This document shows, piece after piece, positions 1 through 6,293 of a DNA stretch of 6,293 nt (its first letter is position 1; each line of letters opens with the position of its first letter). The translations under genes and the position numbers were made by a program. Source of the stretch: JBLHKW01 sp047618565 (GTDB lineage Bacteria > Planctomycetota > UBA1135 > GCA-002686595); the NCBI GenBank assembly GCA_047618565.1, contig JBLHKW010000223.1, positions 1-6,293 on the forward strand. Direction: 5' to 3'. The notes under the pieces were generated by a model that made no database searches, had not been told where the DNA came from, and saw only the letters and a program-made list of their open reading frames with translations.

Positions 1-412
1 CCTGGAACATCTCGCGCATGCGGCGGCGCCAGGGGCTCCAGCGCAGTTGGTGGTCGAGCAGCGCCAGGCGTCCGTGCGCCTCGTCGGCCAGCTCGCGCGC
101 TTCGCCCGCGTTCAGGGTGAAGGGCTTCTCGCACAGGATCGCGGCGCGTGTTTCGAGTGCGGCGCGCACCATCGGGGCGTGCAGGTGCACCGGCGTCGTG
201 AGGATGACGAGGTCGCAGTCGAGGGCGATGATGTCGCGCCAGTCGCCGGAGGCTTTCGGGATGCCCCACTCGCGCGCGGTGTCGCGCGCCTTGTCTTCAT
301 CGGCGCCGGCGATGCCGACCACGATGTTGCCGCCGATCTGGCGCAGGGCGGGCAGCTGGACCTTGGACGCGAATGAGTTGCCGATGAGGCCGATGCGGAC
401 GGGTGCAGGCAT
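1..412 (-). CDS. Gfo/Idh/MocA-family oxidoreductase, N-terminal part (partial)
   Basis: This is the first 137 codons of a probable NAD(P)-dependent dehydrogenase; the rest lies beyond the left edge. The protein opens with a Rossmann beta strand and turn (RIGLIGNSFASKVQLPAL, residues 6-23). It continues through the strand-4 motif VILTTPVHLHAPMV (69-82) and the family signature CEKPFTLNAGEARELADEA (94-112), whose Glu-Lys-Pro includes the lysine that normally contacts cofactor and substrate. DHQLRW (120-125) replaces the usual NH..R segment that starts the second domain. Family members act on sugars, inositols or similar polyols, or reduce biliverdin; the substrate cannot be read from this part. 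One oddity is that Ser13 occupies the second glycine of the usual GxGxxG. The ATG at 412 gives a canonical N-terminus, but no Shine-Dalgarno is visible; a TATAAT lies only eight bases upstream. Family assignment is firm and function open. Confidence 0.9.
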   Translation of the reverse strand, partial: MPAPVRIGLIGNSFASKVQLPALRQIGGNIVVGIAGADEDKARDTAREWGIPKASGDWRDIIALDCDLVILTTPVHLHAPMVRAALETRAAILCEKPFTLNAGEARELADEAHGRLALLDHQLRWSPWRRRMREMFQ

Positions 413-419
413 GGGCGGG

Positions 420-447
420 ATTATAGAGAGGCGCCGGCCCTCGGAAA
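420..447 (-). promoter_or_regulatory. Possible promoter of the oxidoreductase gene
   Basis: A perfect TATAAT reads on the minus strand at 425-420, ending 7 bases before the ATG at 412. With a 16-base spacer the -35 would be TTTCCG (447-442), only a 3/6 match and located in the loop of the ahcY terminator hairpin. If used, transcription would begin at or next to the start codon and give a leaderless mRNA, consistent with the missing ribosome binding site. The -10 is seen; its use is inference. Confidence 0.35.
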
Positions 448-463
448 GGGGGCCGGCGCCTCT
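427..463 (-). terminator. Hairpin terminator after ahcY
   Basis: Two perfectly complementary 14-base arms (427-440 and 450-463, AGAGGCGCCGGCCC on the plus strand) enclose a 9-base loop. The structure starts 35 bases after the ahcY stop. It is followed on the minus strand by ATAATCCC rather than a U run, so it is not a textbook intrinsic terminator. It may work with Rho, or protect the 3' end of the ahcY message. No other gene end is close enough to own it. Confidence 0.65.
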
Positions 464-498
464 AAATCAGCGCTTTCCCGCGCGTACTGGCAGGGGGC

Positions 499-1971
<1,473 letters not shown>

Positions 1972-1990
1972 CGTTTTCTTGTGGGTTCGA

Positions 1991-2003
1991 CCGGCGAGGC
2001 CGG
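1991..2003 (-). other. Small hairpin between the regulator gene and ahcY
   Basis: CCGGC-CTC-GCCGG on the minus strand forms a 5-bp stem with a 3-base loop in the 36-bp gap, 19 bases upstream of the ahcY ATG. No U run follows, so it is unlikely to terminate transcription. It could affect ahcY translation or mRNA processing, but a stem this short is also expected by chance in such GC-rich DNA. Confidence 0.25.
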
Positions 2004-2007
2004 AGGT

Positions 2008-3036
2008 TCAGGTGCGTTCGGAGACGACGCGTCCCCGAACGATATAAAGAGGAAGGGCCACCGACCGTGCAGCGGCGTCGCCGTCACTCGGGGGGGGCTT
2101 TGGACAGTAATGGTCTTCTACAGACTCGATCTGGATCTCGTCGAAGCCGGCGCGCCCGAAGGCGGCGGCCACGTCGCTGGAATGGATGCCCAGGTGCCGG
2201 TCGCCAAGGGCGTCGTGCATCCAGGTTTCGCGGTGCGGGGCGAGCTCGAGCACGGCGGCCATACCACCGGGGCGCACGACGCGGTGCATCTCGCGCAGGG
2301 CGGGGTCCAGGTCGGCCAGGTGATGCAGCACCATGCCGGCCAGAGCGCCATCGAGCTCGTCGTCCTCGATGGGCAGGGCGTCGAGTTCGCCCTTGCGAAA
2401 TTCGACCTGCACGCCGGGCGGGGCCTGGGCCAGCCGCTCGCGTGCTTGATCGAGCATGGCTTCCGAGCGGTCGACGCACACCAGGTGTCCGCTCAGACCG
2501 GTCAGCGCGCGCGCCATGTAGCCCGTTCCGCAACCCAGGTCGGCGATCTTCAGTCCGTGCGGGAGCAGGCTGGCCACGCAGCGCTGGCGCGCCTGACCGG
2601 ACTGGAACTGGGCCCCGATCTTGTCCCATTCGCCGGCCATGCGGTCGAAGAAGTCGACACCGCTGTCGCTGCGGCTGGCGAGCACCTGCGTCAGGCGCGA
2701 GCGGTCGGCGGAATGTTCGGGCAGCGAGATCAGGCCCTCGCGCAGGGTGTCCCAGAGGCGTGCGGGGTAGCCGTTGCGGGCACCCTGCCCGGGCTCCACG
2801 TTCGCGCGCAGGTGGGTGCTGGTGCCCACGTGCCGCTCCCGCAGCAGTAGCTCCTCACGCAGGACGCGCAGGTGGTTGCTGACCCGGCTCTGGGTCATCC
2901 CGAGGGCACGCGAGAGCTCTCCCACCGAGAGCTCTTCGAGCTCGAGCAGGCCGAGGATGCGCAAACGGGTCGGGTCTGCGAGTACCTTGAGCAGGTTCTG
3001 GAAGCTGATGGGCTGGCTGATCACGGCTTTGAACAC
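2008..3036 (-). CDS. SahR-like ArsR-family regulator fused to a SAM methyltransferase domain
   Basis: The 342-residue protein joins two domains. Residues ~12-80 are an ArsR-type winged helix: LLKVLADPTRLRILGLLELEE, then the recognition region LGMTQSRVSNHLRVLREE (45-62). The site where metal-sensing ArsR proteins carry ELCVCDL reads ELSVGEL (35-41), so metal sensing there is unlikely. Residues ~125-310 are a class I methyltransferase fold of the UbiE type with motif I ADLGCGTG (165-172), VCVDRSEAML (186-195), AGMVLHHLADL (233-243) and MHRVVRPGG (250-258). The same architecture next to ahcY is known as SahR, a repressor of SAM/SAH-cycle genes. By that analogy the methyltransferase fold would be an SAH/SAM sensor; whether it also methylates anything is unknown. 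The GTG at 3036 lies inside a palindrome; the GTG at 3024 (codon 5) is an equally good start, still ahead of the helix-turn-helix. No Shine-Dalgarno precedes either. A run of eight C's (2097-2090) lies near the 3' end. Confidence 0.93.
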   Translation of the reverse strand: MFKAVISQPISFQNLLKVLADPTRLRILGLLELEELSVGELSRALGMTQSRVSNHLRVLREELLLRERHVGTSTHLRANVEPGQGARNGYPARLWDTLREGLISLPEHSADRSRLTQVLASRSDSGVDFFDRMAGEWDKIGAQFQSGQARQRCVASLLPHGLKIADLGCGTGYMARALTGLSGHLVCVDRSEAMLDQARERLAQAPPGVQVEFRKGELDALPIEDDELDGALAGMVLHHLADLDPALREMHRVVRPGGMAAVLELAPHRETWMHDALGDRHLGIHSSDVAAAFGRAGFDEIQIESVEDHYCPKPPPSDGDAAARSVALPLYIVRGRVVSERT

Positions 3037-3056
3037 TATGTCATGATGTAGTGTTC
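3031..3056. promoter_or_regulatory. Inverted-repeat operator, probable site of the ArsR/SahR-like regulator
   Basis: An imperfect 26-bp palindrome has perfect 8-bp arms GAACACTA (3031-3038) and TAGTGTTC (3049-3056) and a self-complementary centre TCATGA (3041-3046). Only the two TG pairs at 3039-3040 and 3047-3048 break the symmetry. Its AT-richer composition stands out from the surroundings. It lies at the very start of the regulator gene, covering the putative -10 and spacer, as expected for autorepression by a dimeric winged-helix protein. The symmetry is seen directly; the binding partner is inferred. Confidence 0.65.
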
Positions 3057-3061
3057 GGCAA
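3033..3061 (-). promoter_or_regulatory. Putative promoter of the regulator-ahcY operon
   Basis: On the minus strand TTGCCG (3061-3056) and TAGTGT (3038-3033) are separated by exactly 17 bases, a sigma70-like arrangement with modest -10 match. Start of transcription would be expected near 3026, downstream of the GTG at 3036 and almost on the GTG at 3024. That favours the shorter protein and a leaderless or nearly leaderless message. The operator palindrome covers the spacer and the -10. Confidence 0.35.
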
Positions 3062-3139
3062 GCGTCTAGTGGGCGCTAGAGCAGATTTCTTGGATTTCCG
3101 GGCTTGCGGGATCGCTACAGGGTGGCCCGGGATGCAGCA

Positions 3140-3176
3140 CGGGCCCGCATTGCGCCAGTGCGCAGCTGCGGGCCCG
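3140..3176 (-). terminator. GC-rich hairpin after greA, possible terminator
   Basis: A 10-bp outer stem (3140-3149 with 3167-3176, CGGGCCCGCA on the plus strand) continues, past a small bulge, into a 5-bp inner stem (TGCGC 3151-3155 with GCGCA 3160-3164) capped by a 4-base loop. It begins about 50 bases after the greA stop. No U run follows on the minus strand, so it may be Rho-assisted or a 3'-end stabiliser. Position and strength suggest it separates greA from the regulator-ahcY unit. Confidence 0.5.
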
Positions 3177-3226
3177 GGTTGGCTCCGATGGGCGTGCCGT
3201 GCTCGGGCGCCCTATTTATCGGTAGA

Positions 3227-5413
3227 TCAGTCGATCGACGAAAGTCCGATCTCCAGCACCTCGACCTGGATCTCGCCGGCGGGAAGCTTGACCGTGCCCT
3301 TCTCGCCGGGCTGCATGCCGAGCATCCCGGCCGCCAGGGGCGCACGGTACGAGACGACCTCGGGGCCTTCGGACTGCTCGTCCCAGGGCCCGAGGATCTG
3401 GATGTGCTTCTCCTCTTTGGACCCGAGCTCGCGGTATCGGACCGTGGTCCCGGGGCAGGCCGTGTCCTCGCGCAGCACCGCGTTCTCGATCAGGTCCGCC
3501 AGGCGCAGCTCCTCCTCGATGCCCATGGCACGCGAGGTCAGGTTGCGCATCTCTTCCATCGCGGCTTCCCACTCGGCGTTCTCGGACAGGTCGCCGTAGG
3601 AGGCGGCGCGGCCGATCGCGTCCTGGTTCTCCGGGATCTTCACTTCGCGCAACTCGCGCAGCTCCTTGGAGCGGCGCTCGAGCCCGGCGCGGGTGGTCCA
3701 GATCGTTTCGCTCTCCCAGAACGGCTTGTCGTCGGAGGCGAAGAAGTGCCGGTCCAGATCGAGCGCGATGTCCGTGATCAGGTGGTCGATCGTGTCGTCG
3801 ACTCCGCGCTGGATCTGCACCTGCAGACTGCGCATGCCGGCGATGTCGACGTCCTTCAGGAGCGTGCGCAGGAGCGGCTCCTTGCCAGCCAGAGCCTCGA
3901 CCAGGCGCGTGTGTACCCGGGCGGTCTGGGTGTTGCCGCGGCGGTTCTGGAACAGGTGGTGCGCCAGGGTCAAGAGCGCCTGGGCGCGCTGGACCGGCGT
4001 CGGGAACTTGCTCTCGTCCAGCTTGCCATCTTCGAGCAGCTTGGCGAGGGTCACGAACAACGCCGGTGCGCGCAGGGGGCGGGCCAGCAGACCGGCGTAA
4101 TGCTCGATCAGGTCGTCCTTGCGCTTGCCCTTGCGCAGCGCCTCGATCAGCGGGCGCACCATACCCGGCGGCGTGTGCTGCAGGTGACGCGAGGCTTCGT
4201 CGAGCCATCCTTCGCCGTAGATCTCGGGCAGGAGTCGCATGGCGCGCTCCTGGTCCTTGGCACCCGTGAGGTCCTGGGCGAGAGCCCAGAACGCGGGCGG
4301 CACCGAGGGGTCGCTCGGGATCTCCGCATCGCGCAGCTCGTCGTAGATCTTGGTGAGCGCTTCGGGGGGTGCATCGCGCCGCTCGAACAGGAAGAGCCAG
4401 GCTGCGAGCCGCTGGTGGATAGGCTCATCATCGAGCAGGGCGGCCTCCTCCAGGGTCTCCAGAGCGACCTGCTGGACGTTCTCCTCGACGTTTGCGGTGC
4501 TGACGAACAGGTCGCGCACGCGGCCGTGCATGTCGGCCAGATCATTGGACTGGCGCAGTTGCTTGCGCAGGGCCTCGATCGGGTCCTTGGCTTCAAGGAG
4601 CAGCCTGATGTTCGCCTTGGCGGGGCTTCCGGTGACGTCGAACCACTCGGAGTTCTCGGCCAGCTTGCGCGCCTTGCGCCACCAAGCTGTCCAGGCGCTA
4701 CCTTCGATACCGACCTGCATCAATGCGGTACGGATGGCGACCGCGCCGGCACGCCCGTGATGGCGTTCGACGACCATGCGCAGGATCTCGAGGTGATCCT
4801 TCTTCAGGCGCTTCATGAGGTCGGCGCTGTCGCGATAGTTCATCGCGCGCAGGTCGGTCTCGGCAAGCGGATCGAAGATGTCGATCGCGGCCTTCATGGG
4901 GAAGCGGTCCGTGCGACCGTTCGCGAAGCGAATGCCGAGTTCGAGCTCGGCCTCGTGCACCTCGGTGACCTCACCCGGGCCCCAGCCGCCGCCGTGGAAG
5001 ATCAGCTGACCCTTCTTGAGCACGAGCAGGGTCGAGAAGTCGGACCAGGCCTTGCGCAGGTCCCGGTTCTCATCCGTCAGGCCCGTCAACTCACCGAACG
5101 GAACCCAGAAGCTTTCCTTGCTCCACGCGGCTTCGGCGCAGCGCCGCAGGGGTGTGCCGACCTCGCTGACCTGTGCGCCCGCGACGATCGCGGCGCCCAG
5201 AATGTGGGCAGCATCGGCGTAACGCTCACTGGCCTCGAGCGCCAGCGCGTGTTCGCGCGCTCGCGCCAGGCAACGCGAGATGCGCTTCTTCTCCCCGGCC
5301 AGGCGCAGGGCAACGAGGAGCTCGTCGATCGGCCCCTCGGAATCGATGACTTCCTTCCAAGCGTCTTCGAATCCCTGCCATTGTTCGCGAACCAAGAGGA
5401 TGGGTAGAGTCAT
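3227..5413 (-). CDS. greA: Giant GreA transcription elongation factor with long N-terminal extension
   Basis: GreA factors bind RNA polymerase and insert a coiled coil into the secondary channel, so that stalled, backtracked complexes cleave their transcript and resume. The last ~155 of 728 residues are a full GreA. The coiled coil spans ~573-641 and its tip AASYGDLSENAEW (603-615) keeps Asp608 and Glu611, the counterparts of the acidic pair at the E. coli GreA tip. The C-terminal FKBP-like domain is ~645-728. Ordinary GreA has about 158 residues, so ~570 precede it. That extension contains a small beta-rich segment, LIFHGGGWGPGEVTEV (137-152) through IDIFDPL (177-183), reminiscent of CarD/Tudor-like modules. 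WTAWWRKARKLAE (241-253) follows, then a helix-rich region to ~555. I recall similar long GreA proteins in Chlamydia and spirochaetes. No signal peptide or membrane segment is seen. ATG at 5413 has only a weak GGGA 11 bases upstream. Confidence 0.92.
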   Translation of the reverse strand: MTLPILLVREQWQGFEDAWKEVIDSEGPIDELLVALRLAGEKKRISRCLARAREHALALEASERYADAAHILGAAIVAGAQVSEVGTPLRRCAEAAWSKESFWVPFGELTGLTDENRDLRKAWSDFSTLLVLKKGQLIFHGGGWGPGEVTEVHEAELELGIRFANGRTDRFPMKAAIDIFDPLAETDLRAMNYRDSADLMKRLKKDHLEILRMVVERHHGRAGAVAIRTALMQVGIEGSAWTAWWRKARKLAENSEWFDVTGSPAKANIRLLLEAKDPIEALRKQLRQSNDLADMHGRVRDLFVSTANVEENVQQVALETLEEAALLDDEPIHQRLAAWLFLFERRDAPPEALTKIYDELRDAEIPSDPSVPPAFWALAQDLTGAKDQERAMRLLPEIYGEGWLDEASRHLQHTPPGMVRPLIEALRKGKRKDDLIEHYAGLLARPLRAPALFVTLAKLLEDGKLDESKFPTPVQRAQALLTLAHHLFQNRRGNTQTARVHTRLVEALAGKEPLLRTLLKDVDIAGMRSLQVQIQRGVDDTIDHLITDIALDLDRHFFASDDKPFWESETIWTTRAGLERRSKELRELREVKIPENQDAIGRAASYGDLSENAEWEAAMEEMRNLTSRAMGIEEELRLADLIENAVLREDTACPGTTVRYRELGSKEEKHIQILGPWDEQSEGPEVVSYRAPLAAGMLGMQPGEKGTVKLPAGEIQVEVLEIGLSSID

Positions 5414-5473
5414 GAAGCGATAGGTCCCGCAAGTCTTTGCGTGTCCGCCGGAGATAGAGTGTTGAGGGCATGA

Positions 5474-5518
5474 TAGCGCCCCCGCGCGACCCAGGTATGG
5501 TGATACAAGGGGGCGCTA
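5474..5518. repeat. 10-bp inverted repeat upstream of greA
   Basis: TAGCGCCCCC (5474-5483) and GGGGGCGCTA (5509-5518) are perfect reverse complements separated by 25 bases. The spacer contains a further short symmetry, GTAT/ATAC, around GGTG. It lies 61-105 bases before the greA start. It could be a regulatory site for greA or an RNA hairpin in its leader. No U run follows on either strand, so a simple terminator is less likely. Confidence 0.45.
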
Positions 5519-5567
5519 CCCATATGATGCAACCCGGGGGCCCCGACTTCCACCACCTACCCGTCCC

Positions 5568-5590
5568 AAAACTGCCGCTCGGCACGAGCG
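5568..5590 (-). terminator. Probable intrinsic terminator of the methyltransferase gene
   Basis: On the minus strand CGCTCG-TGC-CGAGCG (5590-5576) is a 6-bp stem with a 3-base loop, beginning 28 bases after the TGA stop. It is followed after GCAG's first bases by TTTT (5571-5568). An alternative pairing of CCGCT with AGCGG is also possible. The stem is short and the U run only four long, so confidence is moderate. Confidence 0.4.
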
Positions 5591-5618
5591 CCAGCGGTCG
5601 GGCTCCGGCGGTCGCCCG

Positions 5619-6293
5619 TCAGTCGACCGCCAGGATGACCCCTTTGAGGTAGCGGGACTTGGCGAAATCGGGTCGCTGGGGATGGTCGGCGGCGGCACCG
5701 AGGATCTCCAGGACGCGAATATCACGGTTGGCACGCCGCGCGGCCTGGAACAGGACGCCCAGGAAGCCCGGCAGGTCGAGGGATCCTGAGCACGAGAACG
5801 TGGCCAGGAGACCTCCCGGCTTGACGGCCTCCAGGGCCAGGGCGTTCAGGTCGAGATAGCTCTTGAGCCCCTCGCGCAGGTGGGTTTTGGTCGGTACGAA
5901 CTTGTGGGGATCGGCCACCACGATCTGGAACTGCCTCGAGCTGGCGCGCAGTTCACGCAGGAAATGGAACGCGTCCGCGTGGTGGAACTCCACCTTGGCG
6001 CCATTGCGCTCGGCGGAGGTCCGGGCGCGCGCCAGGACCTTCTCGTCGAGGTCGACCGCGTCGATGCTCGCGGCTCCCATGCGTGCTGCCTGGAGGCTGA
6101 ATCCGCCCGCATTGCAGCACAGGTCCAGCACCGTCCGCTCGGCGGCGAATCCGGCCACCCGCAGGCGGTTCTCGCGCTGGTCACAGAACCAGCCCGTCTT
6201 GTGGTCCCGGCCGGGGGCCACGATGTAGTCGACACCGTTCTCGCGGATCCAGCGCGGCTCGAGCTCCTGGACCGGGCCCGTGTCCGGGAAGGC
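5619..6293 (-). CDS. RlmI/RlmK-like class I SAM-dependent rRNA methyltransferase, C-terminal part (partial)
   Basis: The 224 visible residues are the catalytic part of a COG1092-type enzyme; the frame runs open through the right edge, so the N-terminus (a PUA RNA-binding domain in RlmI itself) is missing from view. HKTGWFCDQREN (31-42, counting from the edge) is the family's entry motif. VLDLCCNAGGFSLQAA (55-70) is SAM-binding motif I, VDLDEK (80-85) holds the acidic residue expected to grip the SAM ribose, FSCSG (166-170) is motif VI and AADHP (201-205) is a family signature. RlmI methylates C1962 (m5C) and RlmK G2069 (m7G) of E. coli 23S rRNA; which target applies here cannot be told. Motif IV reads DPHKF (128-132) instead of DPPKF, with His for the second Pro. 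An internal GTG at 6221 could be misread as the start, but the upstream residues ELEPRWIRENGVDYIVAPG continue the fold. Confidence 0.9.
   Translation of the reverse strand, partial: AFPDTGPVQELEPRWIRENGVDYIVAPGRDHKTGWFCDQRENRLRVAGFAAERTVLDLCCNAGGFSLQAARMGAASIDAVDLDEKVLARARTSAERNGAKVEFHHADAFHFLRELRASSRQFQIVVADPHKFVPTKTHLREGLKSYLDLNALALEAVKPGGLLATFSCSGSLDLPGFLGVLFQAARRANRDIRVLEILGAAADHPQRPDFAKSRYLKGVILAVD

Noticed and set aside
2008..3036. Arsenic or metal resistance regulator and arsenite methyltransferase fusion
   Set aside because: The winged helix lacks the ELCVCDL cysteines, the methyltransferase lacks the cysteine pattern of ArsM, and the neighbour is ahcY rather than any metal gene.
3065..3080. 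TCTAG/CTAGA inverted repeat upstream of the regulator promoter
   Set aside because: Arms are only five bases with a six-base spacer and do not resemble the main operator; chance is a sufficient explanation.
3104..5407. 767-codon open frame on the plus strand
   Set aside because: It is antisense to the entire greA gene, whose minus-strand frame carries the GreA signature. The plus-strand product has no motif and biased mirrored composition.
5470..5652. 60-codon plus-strand frame in the gap between the methyltransferase gene and greA
   Set aside because: It is low-complexity in Pro/Ala/Arg, overlaps the 3' end of the methyltransferase gene and the terminator, has only a poorly spaced GAGG before it, and shows no recognisable family.
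5619..6221. Methyltransferase starting at the GTG at 6221
   Set aside because: The frame is open to the right edge and the 24 residues before this GTG continue naturally into the HKTGW..DQR motif, so the gene is a partial one without a visible start.

Overview
The window is a high-GC stretch of bacterial chromosome (roughly two thirds G+C by eye) in which every supported gene lies on the minus strand. From right to left, in transcription order, they are: the 3' part of an RlmI/RlmK-type SAM-dependent rRNA methyltransferase (5619-6293, cut by the window edge); a 728-residue transcription elongation factor whose last ~155 residues are a GreA and whose first ~570 are an extension (3227-5413); an ArsR-type winged-helix regulator fused to a class I methyltransferase domain (2008-3036); S-adenosylhomocysteine hydrolase, ahcY (499-1971); and the N-terminal part of a Gfo/Idh/MocA-family oxidoreductase (1-412, cut by the other edge). 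I see no RNA genes, transposons, CRISPR arrays or signs of recent transfer.

The organism is not fixed by the sequence. Giant GreA proteins of this layout are known to me from Chlamydiae and spirochaetes, and I believe also from planctomycetes. With the high GC this makes a planctomycete-like or other deep-branching Gram-negative lineage my best guess, held weakly.

The central unit is the pair regulator-ahcY, 36 bp apart and co-oriented. AhcY removes S-adenosylhomocysteine (SAH), the by-product and inhibitor of methyltransferases. An ArsR protein carrying a methyltransferase-fold domain next to ahcY matches the SahR type of regulator described in Proteobacteria (for example the DVU0606-DVU0607 pair of Desulfovibrio), which controls the SAM/SAH cycle. 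In front of the regulator gene is a 26-bp inverted repeat covering the -10 element and spacer of a plausible promoter, the expected geometry for an autoregulated, SAH-responsive repressor. The flanking genes have no evident link to this pair, although the RlmI-like enzyme, like any SAM methyltransferase, would produce SAH.

The non-coding gaps are short. The 86-bp gap 413-498 holds a perfect 14-bp-stem hairpin after ahcY and a consensus TATAAT just before the oxidoreductase start. The 190-bp gap 3037-3226 holds the operator/promoter and a strong GC hairpin after greA. The 205-bp gap 5414-5618 holds a small hairpin with a T run after the methyltransferase gene and a 10-bp inverted repeat in front of greA. 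The most useful leads are the operator, the giant GreA and an altered DPPKF motif in the methyltransferase. None of this is a wholly new system on the evidence available here.
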